A stretch of 44,305 bases of DNA from assembly GCA_025457965.1 (NCBI GenBank), contig JALOTJ010000010.1:1-44305 (forward strand), written 5' to 3'. Below, one piece after another: positions 7,784-16,870 of this stretch. Positions within the stretch are counted from its first letter, which is position 1. Every line of letters begins with the position of its first letter. This DNA is from Spirochaetota bacterium. GTDB lineage: Bacteria; Spirochaetota; UBA4802; UBA5368. A model generated the notes under the pieces. The model saw nothing but the letters and a program-made list of their open reading frames with translations, was not told the origin of the DNA and searched no databases. The translations under genes and the position numbers were made by a program.

Positions 7784-10714
7784 ATGAAATCCTTCACAAG
7801 TGCGACATGCCTCCTCCTCGTACTCCTCGCGTACCCGGCGGCCCGCGGAGCGGTGATGTTCGAACCTGCCCTCGAATGGCGCTCGATCAAAACCGAACAC
7901 TTCCGCATTCACTACCACCGGGGTCTCGAGGCCGAGGCGGCCGCCATGGCACTGAAGGCCGAGGAGCTGCACCGGGAGATCGCCCCGCTGCACCGCTGGA
8001 CGCCCTTTTTCCGGACGGATATCGTGATGGTGGACAGCACGGACGACGCCAACGGCTTTTCGACGCCCTACCCCTTTAATCGCATCCAGCTGTACACGGC
8101 CCGGCCGCGGCCGGACTCGTCCCTTTGCAACTATGACGACTGGCAGAATCTGCTTTTCACCCACGAATACACGCATACGCTGAACCTCGACGCCATAAGC
8201 GGGCTTCCCTCGATTACGCGTTATACCCTGGGAAGGGTGTGTTTTCCGAATATTTTCCTGCCCATGTGGATGCTCGAGGGTAATGCGGTCTATTACGAGT
8301 CGCGCCGTGCCCCGGGAGCGCCGTTCGCCCCGGGCAGGAACAACAGCACCTATACCGACATGGTGATGCGCACCGCGTTCGCCGAAAACCGCTTTATGTC
8401 CATTACGGCATCGTCGCACTTCCCGCGGCGGTGGCCCATGGGCCACACGCCCTATCTCTACGGCGGGCTCTTCGTCGATTTTCTCGAGAAGAAATACGGC
8501 AGAAACAGCTTCTCCCTGGTGATGAAGGAGAACACCGACAACATCATCCCCTATCTGGTGAACAAGAACGCAAACGATGTGTACGGGGACAGCTTTATTT
8601 CGCTCTGGAAGGAATGGGAACGCTACCTCGATGTCCGGTACCGCCGGCAGCTTGAAAGCATCCGGGCCGCGGGAACCACGCCCCTGCGGCCGGTTACGGA
8701 CAGCGGGTATCTGACATCGTACCCGCGCTTCTCCCGCGACGGCGCCTTTGTCTATTATGTACGCTCCACGGCCAGGGAAAAAACGGCGCTCATGCGCCAT
8801 ACCGCCGCGAACGGAAACAATCAGGAACTCTGCGAGGTACACGACCCCGGTTCGATGAGCATAACCGACAGCGCGGTATACCTTTCGGACCCCGAGTACT
8901 ATCGCTCGTTCTCGCTTTTCAACGAGGCTTTCGTTTACGACGGGAAACAGTATCTCAGGATTACGAAGGCCCTTCGCGGCGAGTACCTTGACCTGTCGCG
9001 CGACGGCCGGATTGCGGTGTTTGTACGGCAGGAACGTGCGCGCTACGCACTGGTGATCTCGGACTCTTCCTTCGCGGTACATGAGCGCGTCATCGACGGG
9101 AGCGATGTGCAGATCGCCTATACGCGGATTTCACCCGACGGCAGGCGTGTTGTCTTCACCATCAAGGACCATAACGGCCACGCCGACCTGGCGCTCTTCA
9201 ACCGTTCCGACGGGAGGTTCACCCGCATTACCTCCGATGCGCATAACGACATCTGCCCCACCTGGCACCCGGACGGCAGGCGCGTGATATTTTCGTCCGA
9301 CCGCGACGGGGTGTATAATCTTTATGAGATGGATACCGCCACGGGGGCCATCACGCGGCTCAGCAATCTTACCGGCGGGGCCTTTCACCCCGACGTGTCG
9401 CCCGATGGCACTACGATCGCCTTTGCCGCGTACGGCGCGGGCGGTTTCAATATAGCGGTGATGGAATATCCGCGGGCCGCGGCCCCGAAGGAACGGACAA
9501 CTCCCGTCCCTCTGCCTGACGATTTCTTTACGGCCGAAAACCGGAAGAAAGCGGCCCCTGTGCAGGGTGCGCCATATACGCCCCTGCATTCGGTCCTGCC
9601 CCCGTTCTGGCTGCCGATTTTCGGTACCACCGAACTTTATGACGACAAATATGACCAGCTCTACGGCTTTTACATTCCGGGCAATGATACGCTCTATCGT
9701 CACTTCTATTCATTCAGTGCCTATATCTATAACATTCAGCGCCGCGCCGTCGTGGATCTAAACTACCTTTACGCCGGATTCTATCCGAATTTCCTGTTCC
9801 GCTACGAGAACGAGGCGCTGTTCTACGGCGAGGACCGCTTCCCCTGGTCAGATGACCTGCCCTTCGGCGTTAAACGGACGCTGGGGCGGGCAGTCGCCGG
9901 CGGCATCGAGGTGCCGTTTGTTCGCTTCCTGTACGCCCACAGCCTGCTACTGTCATACCGGTACGAGGAAGATATAACGGACGTTTCCGCCCCGTTCGGC
10001 GGAAACGTCGAACGCTTCAGGGACCGGCTGGCCCATGCAAGCGCCACATGGACCTATTCCGGGGCTCACGAATACCCCTATTCAATAAGCGAAGAAGATG
10101 GTATGGATTTCGCCGTCATAGCCGATATATATAATGAAGCGATCGGTTCCGATCTCTCATTCTCAAAGGTCCGTGCCGAGTTTTCACGGTATCAGGCCGG
10201 AATCGCCCGCAGCAACGTGCTGATGGTTCGACTGCGTGGCGGCGCTTCATTCAACAACCCGGCGCACCTTTCGCCGTACACGCTGGGCAGATTTGAGAAG
10301 GGAAAAACCGGCCCACCGGCCTCGGACGAAGACGAGTTCGGTCTGCGGGGCTACCCGGCCGGAGCGCTGTACGCCGACAGGTTCGCCTCAGGCACCCTGG
10401 AATACCGCTTGCCGGTGTTCCAGCACGAGGGCGGCTTCCGAATGCTGCCTTTATATTTCCGCGACCTTTCGGCGCGTGTTTTTCTGGAATACGGCAACGC
10501 CTGGAACGGCAGTGCCGATATGGGGGAATTCAGGCCGGCAGCCGGGGCGGAGACCCATATAAGGATTACGGCCGGTTATATGATGGATCTGCGCGCCTTT
10601 ATCGGATATGCCCGTGGTTTCGGGCGGCTCGGCGAAGACCAGGTTTACTTCGGGGCCTACGGGTTTTTCGAGGGAGCGTTTAAAAATATTTACCGTCGAT
10701 TCTCGTACCTATAA
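7784..10714 (+). CDS. Secreted metallopeptidase-like, PD40 propeller and outer-membrane barrel fusion
   Basis: The 976-residue protein has a signal peptide (1-22, ending AARGA). A gluzincin-type peptidase domain follows, with HEYTH (His127, Glu128, His131) and the third ligand Glu165 in MWMLEGNAVYYES. Residues of about 290-560 hold WD40-like PD40/TolB repeats, for example ISPDGRRVVFTIKD, WHPDGRRVIFSSDRDG and VSPDGTTIAFAA. The C-terminal 370 residues are rich in alternating aromatic strands and end in a run like Omp85/BamA-type barrels (FGAYGFFEGAFKNIYRRFSYL). The predicted site is the outer membrane with the peptidase and propeller in the periplasm; substrate unknown. No clear ribosome-binding site precedes the ATG. 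The gene is divergent from the CMD-SDR-permease set. Confidence 0.82.
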   Translation: MKSFTSATCLLLVLLAYPAARGAVMFEPALEWRSIKTEHFRIHYHRGLEAEAAAMALKAEELHREIAPLHRWTPFFRTDIVMVDSTDDANGFSTPYPFNRIQLYTARPRPDSSLCNYDDWQNLLFTHEYTHTLNLDAISGLPSITRYTLGRVCFPNIFLPMWMLEGNAVYYESRRAPGAPFAPGRNNSTYTDMVMRTAFAENRFMSITASSHFPRRWPMGHTPYLYGGLFVDFLEKKYGRNSFSLVMKENTDNIIPYLVNKNANDVYGDSFISLWKEWERYLDVRYRRQLESIRAAGTTPLRPVTDSGYLTSYPRFSRDGAFVYYVRSTAREKTALMRHTAANGNNQELCEVHDPGSMSITDSAVYLSDPEYYRSFSLFNEAFVYDGKQYLRITKALRGEYLDLSRDGRIAVFVRQERARYALVISDSSFAVHERVIDGSDVQIAYTRISPDGRRVVFTIKDHNGHADLALFNRSDGRFTRITSDAHNDICPTWHPDGRRVIFSSDRDGVYNLYEMDTATGAITRLSNLTGGAFHPDVSPDGTTIAFAAYGAGGFNIAVMEYPRAAAPKERTTPVPLPDDFFTAENRKKAAPVQGAPYTPLHSVLPPFWLPIFGTTELYDDKYDQLYGFYIPGNDTLYRHFYSFSAYIYNIQRRAVVDLNYLYAGFYPNFLFRYENEALFYGEDRFPWSDDLPFGVKRTLGRAVAGGIEVPFVRFLYAHSLLLSYRYEEDITDVSAPFGGNVERFRDRLAHASATWTYSGAHEYPYSISEEDGMDFAVIADIYNEAIGSDLSFSKVRAEFSRYQAGIARSNVLMVRLRGGASFNNPAHLSPYTLGRFEKGKTGPPASDEDEFGLRGYPAGALYADRFASGTLEYRLPVFQHEGGFRMLPLYFRDLSARVFLEYGNAWNGSADMGEFRPAAGAETHIRITAGYMMDLRAFIGYARGFGRLGEDQVYFGAYGFFEGAFKNIYRRFSYL

Positions 10715-10725
10715 AAAAAAGTGCT

Positions 10726-10754
10726 TTATTAAATGAACCATGTTCATTTATAGT
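10726..10754 (+). promoter_or_regulatory. Promoter with embedded palindromic operator
   Basis: TAAATGAAC-CAT-GTTCATTTA (10730-10750) is a perfect nine-base dyad with a three-base spacer. It runs up to a TATAGT at 10749-10754 that can serve as a -10 box, with a poor TTATTA at the -35 position. A dimeric repressor bound here would block transcription of the GHKL-HDOD gene. Confidence 0.5.
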
Positions 10755-10863
10755 ACGTATCTGATAATTAGCAGGGATGCAGCGGTGCCGCGGCATCTGC
10801 GGCATGCGACGACCGTTTGGCTGGATACAGATAAACCAATCAGTTTGTGATGAGGAGCGGGCC

Positions 10864-12369
10864 TTGGAAGGGACCATCGAAAATCAGGTCGTATTAAATC
10901 CTCCCAATTTCAAAGAAGCGATACGGAACGGGGAGGACTTCTATATTCAGTTTTCGCTTATGAGTCCTCTGGTTGAGGAGCACCTGATCAAGGTGCTTCA
11001 CCGCGAGCTCGAAAACTACGATATCCTGTACATGAAGGATATGCTGCTCACCGTCCTCAAAGAACTCATCAATAATGCCGTCAAGGCCAACGCCAAAAGG
11101 CTCTTTTTCAGGAAGAAAGGCCTGGATATACGAAAAAAAGAAGAGTATCGATCGGGCATGGACACTTTTAAAGAGGAGGTTTTTTCGGAAGAATCATCGA
11201 TATTGAAAGAACTGCCGGAGGCCAAGCTGGTCGTGCGCGTCTTCTTCAAGGTCCTTCCCGAGAACCTCCGCATAAGCATCATCAACAATATCCCCATACT
11301 CGAAGAAGAGCTCGTTAAAATCGAGTCGAGGGTCAAAAAGGCCTACTCCTACAGGGACATCTCGGACGCGTTCGACGACGTCCTCGACGATTCCGAGGGC
11401 GCCGGCCTCGGTCTCACCATGGCGCTCATCCTCTTTAAAAACATCGGCCTGCCGCCGGAGACCTTCAGCATATCGACCGACGGCAAACTTACCATAGCCA
11501 AAATCAACATTCCCAGGCGTACCGACGCGGGCGAGTTCAGCGTAAAGATCGCCGAGAGCATTTTACAGGAACTGGAGAACATCCCCTCGTTCCCGGAAAA
11601 TATCATAGAGATCCAGCGCCTCTGCGCCAATCCCGACTCGACCATACGGGAGATAGCCGACAGCATAAAGCGCGATCCGGGTCTCACGACGGCGCTTTTA
11701 AAGCTCTCAAACTCCGCCGGCTATATCACCATCAAAAAAATAGAGACGATCGAGGAGGCGGTTAAGATAATCGGGACCAAGGGTATTAACATGCTCCTTG
11801 TCGCCACCGGCGTTCAGAAAGTGCTCGACTCCCGTTACAAGAAATACGAGACCATCTGGAAAAACTCCTATAAAACCGCCTTCTACGCCCAGCGAATCGC
11901 CATGCAGATCAAGCACAGCAAGATGAGTGAATTCGCCTATCTCGCCGCGCTCCTCTGCGACATCGGCAGGATCGTCCTGCTTTCCATAGGCCCGGAAAAG
12001 ATCAACCGGCTCGCCGAAATCACCGGGAACAGGAACCTCGCGGAGACGGCCGTCATCGAGGAGATAACACTCGGGGTGAGCCACAGCACGCTGGGAAGCC
12101 TCATCTGCAAAAAATGGAAGTTCAATGACGCGCTGGTAAAGGCCATCGAGTACCACCACCGTCCGCACATGGCGCCCGAGCGTTTCCGCGATCTGGCATA
12201 TACGGTCTATCTTTCCTACATTTTCAACGAGATAGAGAACCGTAATTGTCGGTTTGAGATCGTCGACGAGGATGTGCTGGAATATTTCAACCTTAACAAC
12301 AAGAAAAACTTCGAAATGCTCCACAAGGTCCTAAAGGAAGCCTACGAGGCGAATACCGCCGCCCGCTGA
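10864..12369 (+). CDS. GHKL-type ATPase domain fused to an HDOD domain
   Basis: The likely start is TTG at 10864, six bases after GGAG; the upstream in-frame ATGs in the ORF track have no such site. The 501-residue product has a GHKL ATP-binding fold (about 30-220), with an N-box (KELINNAVKANAK, Glu67) and a G2 box (EGAGLGLTMALILFKNIG). No histidine phosphoacceptor domain is seen. The C-terminal half (about 235-445) is an HDOD domain, recognised from SIKRDPGLTTALLKLSNSAGY and the later IEYHHRPH. The usual HD pair is changed to CD in LLCDIGRIVLLS, so it is probably not a phosphohydrolase. HDOD proteins act in signal transduction; this one likely couples ATP binding to a regulatory output. Confidence 0.82.
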   Translation: MEGTIENQVVLNPPNFKEAIRNGEDFYIQFSLMSPLVEEHLIKVLHRELENYDILYMKDMLLTVLKELINNAVKANAKRLFFRKKGLDIRKKEEYRSGMDTFKEEVFSEESSILKELPEAKLVVRVFFKVLPENLRISIINNIPILEEELVKIESRVKKAYSYRDISDAFDDVLDDSEGAGLGLTMALILFKNIGLPPETFSISTDGKLTIAKINIPRRTDAGEFSVKIAESILQELENIPSFPENIIEIQRLCANPDSTIREIADSIKRDPGLTTALLKLSNSAGYITIKKIETIEEAVKIIGTKGINMLLVATGVQKVLDSRYKKYETIWKNSYKTAFYAQRIAMQIKHSKMSEFAYLAALLCDIGRIVLLSIGPEKINRLAEITGNRNLAETAVIEEITLGVSHSTLGSLICKKWKFNDALVKAIEYHHRPHMAPERFRDLAYTVYLSYIFNEIENRNCRFEIVDEDVLEYFNLNNKKNFEMLHKVLKEAYEANTAAR

Positions 12370-12451
12370 CCGCAGATCAAAGCCTAAAAAGAATTGACTA
12401 ATTTCCGCACCTGTCGCGTATTAAGCGAAGGTTTGGACAGGGGGACCATGC

Positions 12452-13345
12452 ATGTATTTTCAGGATATAATTGCCGGGCTGAATGAATACTGGGCCCGGA
12501 AGGGCTGCATCATCATTCAGGGATACGATCTTGAGGTCGGCGCCGGCACCTTCAACCCCGCGACCTTCCTGCGCGCCCTGGGGCCCGAGCCCTGGAACGT
12601 CGCCTATGTCGAGCCCTCGAGGCGTCCCACGGACGGCCGTTACGGCGACAATCCCAACCGCCTGCAGCATTATTACCAGTACCAGGTCATACTCAAACCC
12701 TCACCGCTCAACGTCCAGGACCTCTACCTGGATTCACTGCGCCACCTGGGAATAAGGCTCGAAGAGCATGACGTCCGCTTCGTCGAGGACGACTGGGAAT
12801 CGCCAACCCTCGGTGCGTCAGGGCTTGGCTGGGAGGTCTGGCTTGACGGCATGGAGATCACCCAGTTCACCTATTTCCAGCAGTGCGGAAGTTTCGAGCT
12901 TGATCCGATCCCGGTCGAGCTGACCTACGGGCTCGAGCGTATCTGCATGTATATTCAGGGGGTCGACAGCGTATTCGACATCAAATGGAACGAGAATGTC
13001 CTTTACCGCGACGTACATTACCGCAGCGAACTGGAATTCTCGCATTATAATTTCAACATCGCATCGGTGGACCTTCATTTCAAGCTGTTTGACCTGTTCG
13101 AAAAGGAATGCCTTTCCATTCTCGAATATAAAGATTTACCGCTGGTGCTTCCGGCCTACGATTGCGTGCTTAAGTGTTCGCACATATTCAACATGCTCGA
13201 TGCCCGCGGCGCGATATCCGTCACCGAACGCGTCGGCTACATCACCAGGGTCCGCAACATCGCGCGGCGCTGCGCCGAACGCTACCTCCAGATACGGGAA
13301 GAGCTCGGTTTCCCCCTGCTTAAAAACGGGGCCGCGCGGGTCTAG
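12452..13345 (+). CDS. glyQ: Glycyl-tRNA synthetase alpha subunit
   Basis: The 297-residue product matches the alpha subunit of the tetrameric bacterial glycyl-tRNA synthetase over its whole length: [17 protein letters not shown] at the start, then [26 protein letters not shown] and [27 protein letters not shown]. The alpha subunit carries the class II catalytic core that activates glycine; the beta subunit binds tRNA. glyS for the beta subunit, normally the next gene, is absent. A DHH phosphoesterase gene follows six bases later instead. The start has GGGGG at good spacing. No T-box or glycine riboswitch is visible in the 82-base leader. Confidence 0.97.
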   Translation: MYFQDIIAGLNEYWARKGCIIIQGYDLEVGAGTFNPATFLRALGPEPWNVAYVEPSRRPTDGRYGDNPNRLQHYYQYQVILKPSPLNVQDLYLDSLRHLGIRLEEHDVRFVEDDWESPTLGASGLGWEVWLDGMEITQFTYFQQCGSFELDPIPVELTYGLERICMYIQGVDSVFDIKWNENVLYRDVHYRSELEFSHYNFNIASVDLHFKLFDLFEKECLSILEYKDLPLVLPAYDCVLKCSHIFNMLDARGAISVTERVGYITRVRNIARRCAERYLQIREELGFPLLKNGAARV

Positions 13346-13351
13346 ACGGCG

Positions 13352-14338
13352 ATGCACCGGGGATTTGCCAATCTCGAGAGCTTCCTGTCCCGGCACGGCA
13401 GGTTCATCATTTCCACGCACGAAAGTCCCGACGGCGACGGACTCGGCGCCGAGATCGGCTTTCGCGAGTTACTCACCTTAATGGGCAGGGAGTCACTCAT
13501 ACTGAACTCGGACCCGGTCCCCGACAAGTTCCAGTTCATCGACCCCGAACACGAAATCATTGTATATGGCGATTCCACCGTGCTCCCGTACCCGCTCGAG
13601 GAATACGCCGTTTTCGTCCTGGATACCAACGATTTCGACAACGTGGGCTCCATCTTCGCAAAGCTCAGGGACAGGGTTAAAGAGGTCTTTATCATCGACC
13701 ACCACGAGGGCGGCAGGGACAAACTTGAATCAAATTTTATCAAGGTCGAAGCTTCATCCACCTGCGAGATCATCTACAGCCTCTTCGCCTATTTCGGCAT
13801 GACACCGAGCTCCAAGTCCGCCCAGGCCATTTACGCCGGCATGCTCTTCGATACCGGCTCGTTCCGCTATCCCAAGACCACGCCCGAAACCTTCAGAATC
13901 GCCGGTCACCTCGTTGAACTCGGCGCCGACCCGTTCAAATCGTACGAGCACATATACGAAAATAATTCCCTGGCCAGCTTTGCCCTGCGCGCGATGATCC
14001 TTTCAACGATGGAGGTGCATCACGGTGGCAGGCTTATCGCGATGAAGCTTACGCCGGACATGATAGACAGGTCGGGGGCGAGCTTCTCGGAAGGCGAGCT
14101 TGCGATCAACATGCCGCTCACCGTGCACGGAGTCGTCGCCAGCATACTGGTAAAGCAGGATTCGAGCGGCCCCGTAAAGGTGAGCCTGCGCACCAAGGGC
14201 GATTACGACGTGGCGGAAATCGCTATAGCGAACGGCGGCGGCGGGCATAAGAACGCAGCGGGTTACAAGTCCGGCCGCCCGTTCGAGGAAACCTTCCTCA
14301 GGGCAATCGGAGACATGGACAGGTTTTTCAGGGACTAG
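13352..14338 (+). CDS. DHH/DHHA1 phosphoesterase (NrnA-like)
   Basis: The 328-residue protein has the DHH N-terminal domain with metal-binding motifs STHESPDGDGLGAE (His23, Asp27, Asp29), Asp91 in VLDTNDFD, and IIDHHEGG (Asp116, His117, His118). Its C-terminal DHHA1 domain ends with NGGGGHKNAAGYKSG, the substrate-binding GGGHxxAAG motif. NrnA enzymes degrade oligoribonucleotides or pAp; related members cleave cyclic dinucleotides, so the exact substrate is open. The start lies six bases after the glyQ stop, indicating co-transcription. Its 3' end overlaps the convergent ParB-like gene by four bases. Confidence 0.93.
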   Translation: MHRGFANLESFLSRHGRFIISTHESPDGDGLGAEIGFRELLTLMGRESLILNSDPVPDKFQFIDPEHEIIVYGDSTVLPYPLEEYAVFVLDTNDFDNVGSIFAKLRDRVKEVFIIDHHEGGRDKLESNFIKVEASSTCEIIYSLFAYFGMTPSSKSAQAIYAGMLFDTGSFRYPKTTPETFRIAGHLVELGADPFKSYEHIYENNSLASFALRAMILSTMEVHHGGRLIAMKLTPDMIDRSGASFSEGELAINMPLTVHGVVASILVKQDSSGPVKVSLRTKGDYDVAEIAIANGGGGHKNAAGYKSGRPFEETFLRAIGDMDRFFRD

Positions 14339-15273
14339 AGCAGGCCGATCAGCTTTCCAATCTTACGGGCATCAATGCCCGTAAGCCTTCTGCGTATCGA
14401 AGCCTCATCGTCTCCGCGACCAAAGTGAATCGTAAGCGACACCTCTCCCCCTTCGAAATACGGCGGGATGCCCACCGAACAGCCTCCGCGTTCTATCTCC
14501 GAGGCAATAAGAACGGCCTTCTCCTTCATCTCCGAATAGGCGGGATATCTCAGGGAATACACGGCTTCATGCAAAAGCTGTTCGTCCCTCCGGCGGTCCC
14601 CTGATTCCGGCACCGGCATCCCGAGCACGGTCGAGAGCGTTCCGTCCCTTCTCAGGATGTCCGACATCATCTCAATGAGGTCCCTGAAGATATTGATGCG
14701 GATGCCCGCGTCATCGATCCTGCCGGCCAGAAACTCGTGTGCCTCGGCCGGGAGTCCCAGGAGGCCTTTAATCACCTTGAAGCCGACGTCGCGAAGATCG
14801 ATGTAGTCCCTCAGGCGCCCGGGAAGCCTCATTACTGACCCGGCCATTTCGGCCGAAGAGAACTCCGCGGGAACCTCGAGGCCGTGCCGGACCGTCCGCG
14901 AAAGTTCCTCTTCCCCGAGCCCCAGCGTTCGGAGTATGGCCGCCATCCTCATCCTGCCCACGGGCCCCGCCTCGTTACGGGCGCATTTCAGCACCGCACG
15001 GTCCCTGTAGGCAATTGGATTGATCACATCCACGACAACCGCGTTGAAGTTTTCGACACCGGCACGCTCGAGCGCGGCAAGGCGGTTGTGGCCGAAAACC
15101 GGAACCAGGCGCCCGGCCTCCCGAAGAAGGACCGGACTTTCAAGCAGGCCGAAGCGTTCTATTGATTTCACAAGCCCCTCGAGGGGGAGCTTCCTCGACA
15201 CCCGGTAGGTGGTGCTCGGAAGATCGACCCCGGCCAGGGAAACGGGACGGACGGCGCCGAAAACGCTCGCCAT
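14335..15273 (-). CDS. ParB-like nuclease-domain (ParB/Srx fold) protein
   Basis: The 312-residue protein has an N-terminal ParB/Srx-like domain (about 10-90): LEGLVKSIERFGLLESPVLL, then VFGHNRLAALERAGV and FNAVVVD. The usual GERR box of chromosome-partition ParB is GHNR (61-64), so it belongs with the ParB-like enzymatic or regulatory group rather than the CTP-dependent segregation proteins. There is no obvious helix-turn-helix match to Spo0J in the middle and no parS site or parA nearby. It starts two bases after the stop of the TPR/Mrr-like gene and is the last gene of the long minus-strand operon. Confidence 0.8.
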   Translation of the reverse strand: MASVFGAVRPVSLAGVDLPSTTYRVSRKLPLEGLVKSIERFGLLESPVLLREAGRLVPVFGHNRLAALERAGVENFNAVVVDVINPIAYRDRAVLKCARNEAGPVGRMRMAAILRTLGLGEEELSRTVRHGLEVPAEFSSAEMAGSVMRLPGRLRDYIDLRDVGFKVIKGLLGLPAEAHEFLAGRIDDAGIRINIFRDLIEMMSDILRRDGTLSTVLGMPVPESGDRRRDEQLLHEAVYSLRYPAYSEMKEKAVLIASEIERGGCSVGIPPYFEGGEVSLTIHFGRGDDEASIRRRLTGIDARKIGKLIGLL

Positions 15274-15275
15274 GT

Positions 15276-16844
15276 TCAGAGGATTCCCCTCAGGTATTCA
15301 TCGAGCTCGCCTGGATACACCACCATGACCTTCTGCAGTTTTCCGAGGTTGTTTTTGGCGGGCTCGGTCAGGTCGACGGTGGTGACAAAAATGCCCTGTT
15401 TGGCCTTGATATCGTTTATGGCCTGGGCGAAATTTCGAAGCGGTATCTCACCCACCATGGTCTTGGACCAGCGCCTGACCCAGATGAGCACCTTTTCCTT
15501 CGTGGCGTTGGAGGTGGCCATAAAATCGACACCGTCCGCTTCACGGTATGTCTGCAGTATCTGGTCTACCCGGTAGCCCATCTTCGTGACCACCCTGCTC
15601 GCCATAATGCGGAAATTCTCGGTATCAAGTTTCAGGAGTTTTTCGAGCCTGTCTCCGGAGCCCGCCGCCAGGCGCACCTCGCTTTCAACCTCGCGTGCGA
15701 CGCCGATGCGCGTCGTGACCATGATGTTTTTAATATCCAGGGATCTGTCGCTCTTCAATCCGCAGATCTCCCATATAAAACCCGCCGGGAATGCGCCGGT
15801 GCTCCAGTCATCTATCCTGTCCATCACCGAGGCCTCAAAGTCGTCGCGGGACTGCCGGTACCCGCCGTCCATTTCCCTTCGCAGCATGGTCACCAGACGG
15901 TTGATCTCGTTATAGGTCTTGTCGATCTGGTACAGCTCGTTCCAGTATTCATAGGCCTTGTTGACCTGTTCGGCTTTGATACACGCGTATCCAAGGTCGT
16001 ACAGAGCGAGCATTATCTCGCCCTGCGACTCGTTCTCGCGGGCGGTGTGCAGCAGGTCCTCAAAGCCCTTTACCGCCTCGTCGTTCTTTTTCGACTGCAC
16101 GAGAAGGAAGGCGAGGAGCCGTTTTGCCACGTATCGCACCTCGAACTCCTGGGCCCTGTCGGCGATCGCCGAGGCATGGGGAATTGCCTGCTTGAAGTCC
16201 CTCTTCCGCTGGAGAGCGAACGCCATGGCCAGGTTCGCCGCGTCTGAATTCGGACGCAGGGCGAGGGCGGACTTGAAATAATTGATGGCCTCGCCGGTCT
16301 TCTGGTTCTGATAGCTCGTAATACCGGCCCCGAACAACACCTCGAAATCCTCTCTGCTGATCTTGACCAGGCGGTCGAAATACTTCTGGGCGAAATCGAA
16401 CTCCTCCTGCCCGAGGGCGATAAAAGCGACATGATAGAGCGCCTCGGCGTCGGCCGGGTAGACACCGAGTATTTCGAGATATCCGCGGAAGGCCTTCTCG
16501 ACATCATCCCGCAGATAGTAGGCATGGGCGAGTTTTTTTTGAACGTCCAGCGGCTCTATTTCGTAGGTAAACTTGCCGATTCTCAGCAATTCCTCGAACT
16601 GGATTATGGCCTGGTCTATCTCGTCCAGTTTCATGTAAAGTCCGGCCAGCCTGTAGTGCGCCGTCGGGTCGTCGGGACGGTTTTCCAGCACCTTCCGGTA
16701 TTCTATTACCGATTCCTTCAGCATGCCCTGCTTTTCAAACAGCTCGGCCCTTCGAACCGGATCAAATTTCGGCCGGATATAGACAAGGTAATACCCGACC
16801 GCACCCAGGCCGCCGAGGATGATAAGGATGAAGGTAATAAGCAT
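15276..16844 (-). CDS. Membrane-anchored TPR protein with degenerate Mrr-like C-domain (paralogue A)
   Basis: The ORF track extends too far upstream; the ATG at 16844 begins a clean membrane anchor (LITFILIILGGLGAVGYYLVY), giving 522 residues. About residues 25-330 form TPR-type helical repeats. The C-terminal part (about 415-520) follows the Mrr restriction-endonuclease pattern: RVVTKMGYRV, then GVDFMAT (Asp440), IWVRRW, MVGEIPLRNF and QGIFVTTVDLTEPAK. The catalytic QxK of Mrr is replaced by WVR (455-457), so cleavage activity is unlikely. It is a probable paralogue of the protein at 21944-23302. It sits 26 bases after the 751-residue gene and is coupled to the ParB-like gene. It probably scaffolds a membrane complex with the domain facing the cytoplasm. 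Confidence 0.8.
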   Translation of the reverse strand: MLITFILIILGGLGAVGYYLVYIRPKFDPVRRAELFEKQGMLKESVIEYRKVLENRPDDPTAHYRLAGLYMKLDEIDQAIIQFEELLRIGKFTYEIEPLDVQKKLAHAYYLRDDVEKAFRGYLEILGVYPADAEALYHVAFIALGQEEFDFAQKYFDRLVKISREDFEVLFGAGITSYQNQKTGEAINYFKSALALRPNSDAANLAMAFALQRKRDFKQAIPHASAIADRAQEFEVRYVAKRLLAFLLVQSKKNDEAVKGFEDLLHTARENESQGEIMLALYDLGYACIKAEQVNKAYEYWNELYQIDKTYNEINRLVTMLRREMDGGYRQSRDDFEASVMDRIDDWSTGAFPAGFIWEICGLKSDRSLDIKNIMVTTRIGVAREVESEVRLAAGSGDRLEKLLKLDTENFRIMASRVVTKMGYRVDQILQTYREADGVDFMATSNATKEKVLIWVRRWSKTMVGEIPLRNFAQAINDIKAKQGIFVTTVDLTEPAKNNLGKLQKVMVVYPGELDEYLRGIL

Positions 16845-16870
16845 TTTCCAGGTACCCGTTACCGCCCGGC

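Noticed and set aside
7736-9082. 448-residue minus-strand ORF
   Set aside because: It is a shadow of the peptidase-propeller-barrel gene, whose motifs are clear on the plus strand.
12370-12451. Glycine riboswitch or T-box before glyQ
   Set aside because: The leader is only 82 bases and shows none of the conserved T-box or glycine aptamer sequences.
14335-15273. Chromosome-partition ParB at the replication origin
   Set aside because: There is no ParA, parS, dnaA or gid gene nearby, and the GERR box is replaced.
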